In this document: positions 54,899 to 63,107 of the stretch, piece after piece
Numbering within the stretch: the stretch's first letter is position 1
Layout: each line of letters begins with the position of its first letter
Origin: Xanthobacter autotrophicus
Lineage (GTDB): Bacteria > Pseudomonadota > Alphaproteobacteria > Rhizobiales > Xanthobacteraceae
NCBI RefSeq assembly: GCF_029991245.1
Contig: NZ_JAIVFO010000004.1
Location: 1-64,000 of the forward strand
Direction: 5' to 3'
DNA length: 64,000 nt
The notes under the pieces: generated by a model
The model's database searches: none
The model's input: the letters and a program-made list of their open reading frames with translations, nothing else
Told to the model about the DNA's origin: nothing
Position numbers and translations under genes: made by a program

Positions 54899-55984
54899 TT
54901 ACAAGCCGGCGGCGCGGGTAAGATTGACGCGGAAGCGATCGCGCCGACGCTGATAGCGGCGGGTCATCTCGGCCGAGGCGTGCCCCAGCTGCTTCTGCAC
55001 GTGGCGCTCGTCGACCTCGGCCGAGGAGGCAAGGCCGGCGCGCAGGGAGTGGCCGGAGAATTTTTCCTGCCGTTGGCCCTCGGTAAGATCGCCTCGGACA
55101 CCCGCGGCGAGCGCCGTGCGCTTCACCAGGCGAGCCACCTCCCGGTCATTGAGCCGCTCTGGGCCCACATCCTTGCCGTGGCCGGTCACCCGACGGAACA
55201 GCGGGCCATGGCCGATTTTCGCCAGCCTCAGCCAGGTCTGGAGCGTCACAATGGGGCAGGTGGCGTCGGAGGACCCGCGGCCAACTTCGATTTCGCGCCA
55301 ACCAGTCTTGCCGCGGAGCGTGACGAGAAGCCCCTTGTCCAGGACCTCGACCCAGCCACGGCCGTCCTCGGTCTGGTCCCGGCCGACATCGAGGCCGACA
55401 ATCTCGGAGCGCCGCAGACCGCCAGCGAAGCCGAGCAGAAGCATGGCCCGGTCGCGGAGGCCACGCAGCGTGCGGCGGTCGAGCGTCTCCAGCATGGCGA
55501 TGACATCCTCAGGTAGGACGGCCTCCTTCTGCCGGGGAGGGGAAGCATGGGTGTTGCGGATGCCGGCGAGCACGGTGGCGATGTGGCGGTCGCTGCGATC
55601 GAGCGGCGTGCCGCGCTGGGTGTAGTTCCAGGAGATGGCCGACAGCCGGCGCTCGATGGTCGAGACTGCATGTGGCTTGTCGCCCGGAGTGACGGCACCG
55701 GACGCGCAGGCGGTGATGTAGAGCCCTACGACTTCGGGGGAGGGAGGGAGGACCTCCAGTGACTGCCGCCGGCACCAGGCGGAAAAATGCTTCCAGTCGG
55801 AAGCATAAGCCCTTCGGGTGTTCGCCGAGCTCGCCGCCTTGACATAATCCCGCGCCCGTTCGGTGAGGCGCTCGAGGTGTGCCGGCACAGCAGATGATGC
55901 CGGATTCACCGGTTCGGGGAGGGCAGGGGAGGGGGGATTGATCGGGTCTCCCTCTCGCAGCTCCGGATCGGCTTCGACCGTCAT
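54899..55984 (-). CDS. Tyrosine recombinase/integrase
   Basis: 361 residues from the ATG at 55984. N-terminal SAM-like DNA-binding domain (YVKAASSANTRRAYASDWKHFSAWC) and catalytic domain with Arg in GFAGGLRRSEIVGL, HSLRAGL (His, Arg), LGHASAEMTRRYQRR (His and the nucleophile Tyr). Often found beside repABC on rhizobial plasmids, where it may resolve multimers. Its start overlaps the stop of the PIN toxin gene (TAATG). Confidence 0.92.
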   Translation of the reverse strand: MTVEADPELREGDPINPPSPALPEPVNPASSAVPAHLERLTERARDYVKAASSANTRRAYASDWKHFSAWCRRQSLEVLPPSPEVVGLYITACASGAVTPGDKPHAVSTIERRLSAISWNYTQRGTPLDRSDRHIATVLAGIRNTHASPPRQKEAVLPEDVIAMLETLDRRTLRGLRDRAMLLLGFAGGLRRSEIVGLDVGRDQTEDGRGWVEVLDKGLLVTLRGKTGWREIEVGRGSSDATCPIVTLQTWLRLAKIGHGPLFRRVTGHGKDVGPERLNDREVARLVKRTALAAGVRGDLTEGQRQEKFSGHSLRAGLASSAEVDERHVQKQLGHASAEMTRRYQRRRDRFRVNLTRAAGL

Positions 55985-56388
55985 TATTCGAGATCCTGCG
56001 GATTGATCACCGACGCGCCGGTGTCCTCGAAATTCACGACGTTGCGGGTGACGACGATGAGGTCGTGGACGATGGCCGTCGCTGCGATCAGCCCGTCGAT
56101 GTCGCAACGCGGTCTGAGCGTGGCGATCCGTCCCCACTCGACGGCGATCTGGTCGGTGACCGGCAGGATCCGATCGGCATGGTCATGGCGCAGCTTGCGC
56201 AGCCATTCGGCGAGGCGGCCAGCGGCCTTCGGGTCGGATTTCTGCTTCAGCGCGATGCCGCGCATGATCTCGCCGAGGGTAAGGGCGCTGAGGTGGACGC
56301 TGAGCGGATCGACTGCGCGCAGCCACGAGACCGCCGCCGGCGTGCCGCGCCGGGCCTCAGAGACCACGTTGGTGTCCACGAGGTACAT
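55984..56388 (-). CDS. vapC: PIN-domain (VapC-type) toxin
   Basis: 134 residues: LVDTNVVSEARRG, LTLGEIMRGIALKQK, CDIDGLIAATAIVHDLIVVTRNVVNFEDTG contain the acidic PIN residues. One-base overlap with its antitoxin upstream; its stop overlaps the integrase start. Confidence 0.92.
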   Translation of the reverse strand: MYLVDTNVVSEARRGTPAAVSWLRAVDPLSVHLSALTLGEIMRGIALKQKSDPKAAGRLAEWLRKLRHDHADRILPVTDQIAVEWGRIATLRPRCDIDGLIAATAIVHDLIVVTRNVVNFEDTGASVINPQDLE

Positions 56389-56642
56389 CAGAAGGGCACG
56401 TCACGGCTGGGGCGCGTGGCCCGCTGTGTCACCGTCTCGGCGAGCGCATCGTTCCACGCCGGTCCTGACAGCAGATCGTCGACCAGCGTCGGCCGGCCGG
56501 CCCGCAGCGCGTCATAGTCGGCGGCCGAGAGCACGACGGCCGCGCGCTCGCCGCGCAGGGTGACGACCTGCGGGCCCTCGGCGCGGGCTTTCTGCACGAC
56601 CTTGGAGAACTGGTTCTTGGCATCCTGCAGCGGCCAATCCAT
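56388..56642 (-). CDS. Phd/YefM-family antitoxin
   Basis: 84 residues: WPLQDAKNQFSKVVQKARAEGPQVVTLRGERAAVVLSAADYDALR is a Phd N-terminal domain; the C-terminal tail binds the PIN toxin. Autoregulation through the palindrome at 56656-56674 is likely. Confidence 0.9.
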   Translation of the reverse strand: MDWPLQDAKNQFSKVVQKARAEGPQVVTLRGERAAVVLSAADYDALRAGRPTLVDDLLSGPAWNDALAETVTQRATRPSRDVPF

Positions 56643-56655
56643 GCGCGCACCTTTC

Positions 56656-56674
56656 TAGCTAGACTGTCTAGCTA
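56656..56674. promoter_or_regulatory. Operator of the Phd/VapC pair
   Basis: TAGCTAGAC-T-GTCTAGCTA, a perfect 19-bp palindrome 14 bases upstream of the antitoxin start and next to TATATAAGAT, a likely -10 region. Confidence 0.7.
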
Positions 56675-56699
56675 TATAAGATCCGACTCCGACACGTCA

Positions 56700-57080
56700 A
56701 TGCGCCGATCTTCCGTGCCCCGGGAGGGGCGCACTCCGGTTTCGCGGCAAAACCGGAGGCGTCTGGCTCGTCGGCTAGGATCGCGACCAGAACCGAGGTG
56801 TCGACGAACATCAGTGGCCCCACATTTCGTCTATCTCGTCCTTGGTCATCACCTTGTCCCCAGGCTTGGCATCGGCCGCAAGGGTGGTGGCGATCTGCTT
56901 CAGTCGGCTGGCCAGCGGCTCCTTCTCGCGCTTCAGCTCGCCCTCCAGCGCTTGGGTCACGGCCTCGGTCATCGTAACCTTGCGGCGTGCCGCGAGCTGC
57001 TCGGCCAGGGCGCGGGCGCGTTCATCACGGATCTGCAGCGTTCGGATCAGCGCCTCCTTCGTATGGACATCTATGTCATG
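56700..57080 (-). pseudogene. Wrecked VapBC pair (headless antitoxin, truncated toxin)
   Basis: The antitoxin frame (stop at about 56813) reads HTKEALIRTLQIRDERARALA, RKVTMTEAVTQALEGELKRE and MTKDEIDEMWGH but has no start codon before an upstream in-frame TGA. The toxin begins normally at 56811 (MFVDTSVLVAILADEPDA) and then loses homology after about 18 residues. Both halves are therefore defective. Confidence 0.65.
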
Positions 57081-57082
57081 AC

Positions 57083-57104
57083 GTATGGATCAAATTATCC
57101 ATAC
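57083..57104. repeat. Inverted repeat between the wrecked and intact vap pairs
   Basis: GTATGGAT-CAAATT-ATCCATAC, perfect 8-bp arms. It overlaps the stop codon of the vapC gene at 57095 and sits where the wrecked antitoxin should begin. It could be an old operator or a recombination scar. Confidence 0.5.
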
Positions 57105-57484
57105 GCCTGAATGTCAGTCTTTGAAAAATCATCGCCCTTGAACAGCAGCGGTTCGCCGCTGAGCGCGGCGAGGGCATAGGAGAAGCAGTCGCCGAAGTTG
57201 AGGCTGGCCGGATGGCGACCCTTCCCATAGCGGCGCCAGGCCCGGCGGGCCTGATCGGCGTGCTCAGCGCTCACCGCAACGATCTCGGCCTCGGCCTTGT
57301 GCAGGAACAGGTCAAGATCGGCGCCGGCAGCCTCGCCAAGACGGGTCTCGATCACCATCGCCGCCTCGAGGAGTGTGGCTGCCGAGATCAGCCGTATTGG
57401 ATCATCGGCGATCTGCGCGCGGAAGCGAGCCGCCTCCGGCTCGTTGAAGGCGATCGCGGCTAGCACGGAGGTGTCGATAACCAT
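57095..57484 (-). CDS. vapC: VapC toxin
   Basis: 129 residues: MVIDTSVLAAIAFNEPEA, TLLEAAMVIETRLG, LNFGDCFSYALAALSGEPLLFKGDDFSKTDI give the four acidic positions of PIN RNases. One-base overlap with vapB. Confidence 0.93.
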   Translation of the reverse strand: MVIDTSVLAAIAFNEPEAARFRAQIADDPIRLISAATLLEAAMVIETRLGEAAGADLDLFLHKAEAEIVAVSAEHADQARRAWRRYGKGRHPASLNFGDCFSYALAALSGEPLLFKGDDFSKTDIQAYG

Positions 57485-57741
57485 CAGGAGGGGACCCCGT
57501 TCTCGTCGTAGCCGATGATCTCGTCGGGGCTGCGGGGGTCGAGGACGGGTAGGGCGTTCCAGCGCCGCTGGATTGCCGCCAGGTCCTCCAGTAGGGCCGC
57601 CGCCTTGCGGGCGTTGGATCCCACCCGGCGAAGGCGCTCCTCAAGCGCCCGGCGGGTGGCGACGGTGATCGTCTCGCCGGTGCGCGCGGCGAGGTCGCGC
57701 GCCAAGCGCTCCGTCTCGGGATCCTTGATGCTCAGAGCCAT
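57484..57741 (-). CDS. vapB: VapB antitoxin (Rv0623-like)
   Basis: 85 residues: ALSIKDPETERLARDLAARTGETITVATRRALEERL is the ribbon-helix-helix start of this antitoxin class; the tail (DEIIGYDENGVPS) binds VapC. An inverted repeat GGCTAT / ATAGCC (57765-57786) upstream is a likely operator. Confidence 0.9.
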   Translation of the reverse strand: MALSIKDPETERLARDLAARTGETITVATRRALEERLRRVGSNARKAAALLEDLAAIQRRWNALPVLDPRSPDEIIGYDENGVPS

Positions 57742-57761
57742 TGTTAATGCCCAGGTTCCTG

Positions 57762-57789
57762 ATTGGCTATATTCTACCTAATAGCCGAT
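57762..57789. promoter_or_regulatory. Operator candidate for vapBC
   Basis: ATTGGCTAT, ten bases, ATAGCCGAT: a 9-bp inverted repeat with one mismatch, about 20 bp upstream of vapB. Confidence 0.5.
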
Positions 57790-58012
57790 TCCGTGATGAA
57801 ATGCACGACACCTGCAGACGCGGAATCTCGCGATCCTGGACCCGGCCGTTGGCCATTCGCGGGCGTCAAGGCCGTGAAAATGGCCATTTCTATATAAAGG
57901 TGAATAACGACCGATAATGCAATATTATCGGATGTTTTTATTCGACGACAGGGCGTGCGGTTAAATGTGAAAATCGTGGCAATAACCGCACGCTCGCTGT
58001 ACCCTGCCGCCC

Positions 58013-58963
58013 ATGAGAAGGCCCGATTCGACGCCCGCTCCCACCGTCATGCCGCCGGCCGTACCCGGCTGGGCCGTGCCGCGCGCGCCGGTCGCCGACC
58101 CGGTCGAGGCTGCCTTCCTGGCTGGCGCAGCGTTGAATTCCCTCGACAATCTGGTGCGAGCAGAGCCGCCCTGGGCTGGCGCCTGGCGCCAGCGGGTGGC
58201 CCTCAGCGCGGCCGCGAGCGTCGCCCGCCTGCTCGGCCACCACGAGGATGCGGCGGCGCTGCGCGATGCCTGGCACCTGCGCCCGCCCGGCGCCGATCCG
58301 GGCCCCGCCGGGAACCTGCTGGCCGCCTGGCGGCGCCTGGCCTCCCGCTCCCCGATCATTGACGTCGACGGCGTGCGCTCCCTCGCCAATCTGCTGGGCC
58401 TCGCCTGGGCGCCGGCGTTCGAGCGCCTGCCGGAAGCGATTGGGGCGGCCGCGGCTTCCGGCCGGCCGGCGCCGCTCGCCGCCGCTGCGGTCGCCGGCGC
58501 GGTTCCCGCCCTTGGACCCGCGGCCGAGGCGCTCGCCTGGTGGCTCGCGGACCTCGTTTTGGCTGCGCGCCTGCGCTGGCCGATCCCGGTGCCGGTGCTT
58601 GCCACCCAGGTCCACGCGCCAGTGCTGCGCGGCGGTCCGGGCGGTCGCCGGCATCGGCCGGGAGGGGAGGGGGGCGAGCTGGCCCTGTGCCTCGCCGCGG
58701 CCGCCGGCGCGGCGGAGGCCTGCCGCCTTGCCGCCGAGATCGGCCGCCGCGCCGATCGCCTCGCTGTGGTGGCGCCGAAGCTGCGCGCCAAGGGGGCGGG
58801 GGAGGCGGTCCGGCTGCTGCTCGACGACGATGCGGTGTCGGGCTCCCTGACGACACCCTCGCTGTCGCGCTGGGCATCGCGCCGGCTGTTCGAGCGGCTC
58901 GCGACGCTCGATGCGGTGCGCGAGCTTTCGGGCCGGCCTACCTTCCGGCTTTACGGGCTCTGA
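58013..58963 (+). CDS. DUF1403 protein
   Basis: 316 residues, Ala-rich, DUF1403 family, commonly encoded on rhizobial plasmids next to repABC and scpB. Conserved blocks: DPVEAAFLAGAALNSLDNLVRAEPPWAGAWRQRLAL-like, LAWWLADLVLAARLRWPIPVPVLA and WASRRLFERLATLDAVRELSGRPTFRLYG. The function is unknown; the fixed linkage to ScpB suggests a role in plasmid folding or segregation (inference). Confidence 0.85.
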   Translation: MRRPDSTPAPTVMPPAVPGWAVPRAPVADPVEAAFLAGAALNSLDNLVRAEPPWAGAWRQRVALSAAASVARLLGHHEDAAALRDAWHLRPPGADPGPAGNLLAAWRRLASRSPIIDVDGVRSLANLLGLAWAPAFERLPEAIGAAAASGRPAPLAAAAVAGAVPALGPAAEALAWWLADLVLAARLRWPIPVPVLATQVHAPVLRGGPGGRRHRPGGEGGELALCLAAAAGAAEACRLAAEIGRRADRLAVVAPKLRAKGAGEAVRLLLDDDAVSGSLTTPSLSRWASRRLFERLATLDAVRELSGRPTFRLYGL

Positions 58964-58965
58964 CC

Positions 58966-59649
58966 ATGGCCCGCCGGCGCCGCGCCACCACGGGTCTCGA
59001 CACCGAGCTCGCCGAGCTGCCAGCGGAGCTACGCTGGCGCGAATGGATGGCCCGGGTCGAGGCGGTGCTGTTCGCCGCGCCCGGGCCCGTCGACCGGGAG
59101 CTGCTGGCCCGCGTGGTCGGTCGGAGCTGCAGCATCGAGCTCGTCATCGAGGACATCCGCGAGGCCTTGCGCGAGCGCCCCTACGAGCTGGTGGCGGTCG
59201 CCGGCGGCTGGCAGCTGCGTACCCGGCCGCGCCATGCCGAGGCCATCCACGCCGCATTCGGCTCAGAACCCGCACCCGTTCAGCTGTCCGAGACCGAGAT
59301 GCTGGTGCTGGCCTCAATCGCCTACCACCAGCCGGTGACCCGCAGCGCTCTCGGCGAGATGATCGGCAAGGCGGTGAGCCGCGATGTCATCGCCGCGCTG
59401 CGGGCGGGGGATTTCATCGGTCCCGGGCCCCGCAGCCCGCAGCCGGGCGCGCCTTACACCTACGTGACGACGGCGGGTTTCCTGTCCCACTTCGGGCTCG
59501 ACACCCTGCGCGACCTGCCCGACATCGAGGCGCTCGAGGACGCCGGGCTGCTCGACACGGTGCAACTGCGCGCCGGCGGGTTCCCCCTGCCGGGCGACGA
59601 TGAGGACGATCTCGGGCCCGAGAATGGGGAAGACGAGGAGGGAGATTGA
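58966..59649 (+). CDS. scpB: ScpB, condensin (SMC-Scp) winged-helix subunit
   Basis: 227 residues. Two winged-helix domains: RVEAVLFAAPGPVDRELLARVVG and SETEMLVLASIAYHQPVTRSALGEMIGKAVSRDVIAAL, then YVTTAGFLSHFGLDTLRDLPDI; acidic C-terminus. ScpB bridges SMC heads in chromosome condensation. Here it stands on a plasmid without scpA or smc nearby, 2 bp after DUF1403. The ATG at 58966 gives the family length. Confidence 0.92.
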   Translation: MARRRRATTGLDTELAELPAELRWREWMARVEAVLFAAPGPVDRELLARVVGRSCSIELVIEDIREALRERPYELVAVAGGWQLRTRPRHAEAIHAAFGSEPAPVQLSETEMLVLASIAYHQPVTRSALGEMIGKAVSRDVIAALRAGDFIGPGPRSPQPGAPYTYVTTAGFLSHFGLDTLRDLPDIEALEDAGLLDTVQLRAGGFPLPGDDEDDLGPENGEDEEGD

Positions 59650-59656
59650 AGGCGCC

Positions 59657-60451
59657 ATGAGAACGCAGCCATTCACCAGGCCGACGATTGTCGCGGCCAA
59701 CGAGTTCCTCGCCGAGTCCATCCGGACGCACACACAGATCAACAAGATCGTGCTCCGCCTGGGCCTGGAGACGGAGATCCCGGACGACACCTCGCTTGGA
59801 ATCGAAAAGAAGTGTGATCGGCTCGGTCGGACCATACTCGATCGCGTGTCCGTGCCGGTGGAAACCCTCGATGGGAGGTTCTCGCTGGCCGAGGCCTTTG
59901 TCCGCGAGGCGGTAAGCTTGGCCGAGCAATCATCCTCGAGCGCCCGCCAGAGGAATCTGTTGCGCGGGCTGGCACGCGACGGCTATGTCGTGGTCTGGGG
60001 CGGATGGCGCGAGGCGCCCGATCTGCGGGCCGCCTTGCCCGAAGAGGTGGATCTGCCGGCGGCTGATGACGAGGTCCGGGGATTGCTGAAGCAGTTCGGT
60101 TTCACGGTGACGCTCCGACATCTGGATCAGGCCATCGAGGCGCACACGCGCGGCGACTGGGAGGCCGCGAACGCGCAGTTGCGGACGTTCCTCGAGGGGC
60201 TGTTCAACGACATCGCCCGCTCTATCAACCCATCCAGAGCGGCCCGGCTGCAGGAGGGCGCCAACATGCGGCAGATGCTGGCGGACACCTCCATCGAAGG
60301 CCTCTTCAAGATGCTCCACACCGATGGATCGCACCCCGGCCTGTCCGACAAGGATCACTGCACGTTCCGCCTCCATGTCGTGCTGGTGACCGGGCGGACC
60401 TTTCTTCGGCGCCTGCAGCAAGGGCGGCTGTCCTCGCTCCCGCCTGGCTAG
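59657..60451 (+). CDS. Unrecognised protein, Abi-like C-terminus possible
   Basis: 264 residues from the ATG at 59657, 7 bp after scpB. N-terminal helical half (KIVLRLGLETEIPDDTSLG), then AIEAHTRGDWEAANAQLRTFLEGLFNDIAR and FKMLHTDGSHPGLSDKDHCTFRLHVVL. The last block resembles C-terminal domains of abortive-infection proteins, but the match is loose. Function unknown; a defence role is a guess from that resemblance. Confidence 0.6.
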   Translation: MRTQPFTRPTIVAANEFLAESIRTHTQINKIVLRLGLETEIPDDTSLGIEKKCDRLGRTILDRVSVPVETLDGRFSLAEAFVREAVSLAEQSSSSARQRNLLRGLARDGYVVVWGGWREAPDLRAALPEEVDLPAADDEVRGLLKQFGFTVTLRHLDQAIEAHTRGDWEAANAQLRTFLEGLFNDIARSINPSRAARLQEGANMRQMLADTSIEGLFKMLHTDGSHPGLSDKDHCTFRLHVVLVTGRTFLRRLQQGRLSSLPPG

Positions 60452-60453
60452 GG

Positions 60454-61182
60454 TTACGGCTGAGGCGCGCAGGTGACCGGCACAGTAGTCTCGAACGGCG
60501 TGCCCGCAATGGCGGACAGCACGTCGCTCCTCTGCGCAGCGGGACCGCACTGGATCTCGAGAAGCTGGATGTCGCAGAAATCGTTGTGTTGGCCAATTGG
60601 CAGCGGCCAGTATCGATTCTGGCCGTCAAATTCGGTCTCGCCTCGGCCTCCTGAGTATCTCATTATGAGCAGCCGCACCTCATTTTCCCGATGAAGCGTG
60701 GCCGGCAGATAGAAGGCGCCGATCTTCGACACCGTCTACGGCACAAAGGGTGGCTCACCCTCGGCTGCAAGCGTGCTGTTCAGTTCCGTCAGGAGCGTGC
60801 CTGCGGGTGGTTCATACTGAATCTTCCGCAGCTCGGCGCGCGAGGGGTTCACCGAGAGCTTCAATCGCACTCCGGTGCCGCCCAGCGCAAAGGCGCGCCA
60901 TAGTTCGAATTCGTCACCGCCACCCGGACATGTCAGCGAAATGTAGAAGAGGTCCTTGGACAAGGTCTTGAAGTACGGCTCACTATCCGCTGAATCGAGG
61001 TAACCTTTCAGCCGATGCTTGATGGCGAAGGGTTCGAGCTCACCCTGATCAATGCGCTTGCGGACCCAATGGAGGCGCAGGTGCCCCGTCTTGGCAATAC
61101 CCTTCAGCGAATCGGCGGGTGTAGTGAAAAAGCTCCGCTGGCTGTGGTGCGTGCGGAAACATGTGGTTGAGGATCGCGTCAC
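60454..61182 (-). pseudogene. DUF2971-like gene, broken by a stop
   Basis: Two pieces in one frame: [18 protein letters not shown] through GDEFELWRAFALGGTGVRLKL to PPFVP-stop (60736-61182), then TVSKIGAFYLPATLHRENEVRLLIMRYSG to the end (60454-60732). The break is a TAG at 60733-60735, probably from CAG. FELWRAFA and GTGVRL recall DUF2971. The 5' end is cut by the IS5 fragment. Confidence 0.6.
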
Positions 61183-61355
61183 GCCACCGCTTCGTCGTCC
61201 TTCCCAAGCGCTGGATCGTCGAGCGAACGCTGGCCTGGATCAGCCGCTGCCGCCGCCTCGCCAGGGACTATGAACGCCACACCCGGAAAGCCGCAGCCTT
61301 CATCCGCCTCGCCATGATCCGCCTCATGCTCAGGCGCCTGGCCTTAAGCCAATGA
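61145..61355 (+). pseudogene. IS5-family transposase, C-terminal remnant
   Basis: [53 protein letters not shown] is the conserved end of an IS5-group transposase (final catalytic Glu in VERT). The N-terminal part is missing. Confidence 0.85.
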
Positions 61356-61469
61356 TCAGGAATCAAAACTTCCCGGATCGGCTCTAAGTGTCTGTCCGCG
61401 AACATATTGAATCGGATGAATCATTTGTGATTCAAGAGAGGCGGCCTGATTCTGAGGGAGCCGCCGCCG

Positions 61470-61853
61470 ATGTGGACAGCCGAAAACCGCGCCCGCTATG
61501 ACCGCAGCCGCCTGCGCTATCCGTCCGACCTCACCGACGAGGAATGGACGCTGATCGCCCTGCGCATTCCGCCGGCCAAGCGCGGCGGCAACAAGCGCAC
61601 GGTGAACCTGCGCGAGGTGGTCAACGGGCTGATGTACATCCTGAGCACCGGCTGCCAGTGGCGGGCGATCCCCAAGGACCTGCCGCCGCGCTCGACGCTG
61701 TATGATTACTTCGATCTGTGGAGCTGGGACGGCACGCTCGACCGCATCCATCACGCCCTCTATGTCGAATGCCGCGAAAGAGCGGAACGCGAGGCGTCGC
61801 CCACCGCCGCCATCATCGACAGCCAGAGCGTGAAGAGCGCCGAAAAAGGGGGG
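61470..61853 (+). pseudogene. IS5-family transposase, N-terminal remnant
   Basis: MWTAENRARYDRSRLRYPSDLTDEEW, GNKRTVNLREVVNGLMYILSTGCQWRAIPKDLPP and AAIIDSQSVKSAEKGG (first catalytic Asp) are IS5 N-terminal motifs. The frame is cut at about 61853 where the Mrp operon sequence begins. This piece follows, not precedes, the C-terminal remnant, so the two come from different copies or a rearrangement. Confidence 0.85.
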
Positions 61854-61855
61854 TT

Positions 61856-62754
61856 CCCACCAGCCCGATGGCGCCCACCCCCAGCGTCACCAGAGCCGCC
61901 GGAATGACGAACGGCGCCGCCGCCAGCGCCAGCGGTCCCGCATCGGCGCCGAAGACGAGGCCATAGACCCGGATGATGGCATAGGCGCCCACCTTGGTCA
62001 TGATCATGAACAGGGCGGCGGCGGGCGCGGAGGTGCCGGCATAGGTGGCCGGAAGCCACCAGTGCAGGGGCACCAGCGCCGCCTTGGTGGCGAAGACGAG
62101 GAACAGCAGCAGCGCGCCCACCTTCAGCAGCGCGGTGTCGGCCTCCGCCACCTGCGGCACCTTCACGGCGAGGTCGGCCATGTTGAGGGTGCCGGTGACG
62201 GCGTAGATCAGCCCCACCCCCACAAGGAAGACGACCGAGGCGAGCAGGTTGATGGCCACGTACTGGAAACCTGCCTTCAGCCGGCCCGGGCCGCCGCCAT
62301 GCAGCATGAGCCCGTAGGAGGCGATCAGCATCACCTCGAAGAACACGAACAGGTTGAACACGTCGCCGGTGAGGAAGGCGCCGTTGATGCCCATGAGCTG
62401 GAACTGGAACAAGGGATGGAAGTGCCGGCCCCGTCCGTCCACGCCGCCGGCGGCATAGATCGCCACGCACAAAGCGAGCACGGCGGTGAGCAGCAGCAGG
62501 GTGGCCGACAGCCGGTCGAGCACCAGCGTGATGCCGTAGGGTGCCGGCCAGTCGCCGAGCCGGTAGGCGCGGACCGTGCCGTCCGATGCCTGGGCGAGGA
62601 GGAACGCCGCGATCCCCACCAGGAGAAGCGTGACGCCGATGGAGGCGATGCGCTGGCCGGCGAGATGATGGCGCAGGGCGAGGACCAGGAAGGCCGCCGC
62701 CATGGCCGGCAGGATCACCGGCAGGATCGTCATGTGGTCCAGCGGCGCGGTCAT
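61856..62754 (-). pseudogene. mrpD: MrpD/MnhD antiporter subunit, 3'-truncated
   Basis: About 300 residues remain of a subunit that is normally about 500-540. Multiple membrane helices of the NuoN-like type, including NGAFLTGDVFNLFVFFEVMLIASYGLML, LLKVGALLLFLVFATKAALVPLHWWLPATYAGTSAPAAALFMIMTKVGAYAI. The reading frame ends inside IS5 sequence after VTLGVGAIGLVG. Without its C-terminal helices it should not work. Confidence 0.85.
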
Positions 62755-63104
62755 GCCCCGACTCCCGCGTCGGTCCGGCGCGGGGCGTCGAGGGTGCTGT
62801 GGTCGGAGCCGGTCTCCAGATAGCCGCGCAGCGCCAGCACCACGATGAGCGCGGTCATGCCGAAGGAAATGACGATGGCGGTGAGCACCAGCGCCTGGGG
62901 CAGGGGATCGGTGTAGCCCGGAGCGTCCGGCGAGATCACCGGCGGGCGGTCGATGGTGAGCCGGCCCATGGCGAACAGGAACACGTTCACCGCATAGGAC
63001 AGGAAGGTCAGGCCGAGGATCACCGGGAAGGTATGGGCGCGCAGGATCAGGTAGATGCCCACCGTGGTGAGGATGCCGATGGCGGCGGCGACGAGAAGCT
63101 CCAT
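62751..63104 (-). CDS. mrpC: MrpC/MnhC antiporter subunit
   Basis: 117 residues, NuoK-like, three membrane helices: VAAAIGILTTVGIYLILRAHTFPVILGLTFLSYAVNVFLFAMGRL, DPLPQALVLTAIVISFGMTALIVVLALRG. Overlaps mrpD by 4 bases and follows mrpA/B by 3 bp. Confidence 0.92.
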   Translation of the reverse strand: MELLVAAAIGILTTVGIYLILRAHTFPVILGLTFLSYAVNVFLFAMGRLTIDRPPVISPDAPGYTDPLPQALVLTAIVISFGMTALIVVLALRGYLETGSDHSTLDAPRRTDAGVGA

Positions 63105-63107
63105 GGC

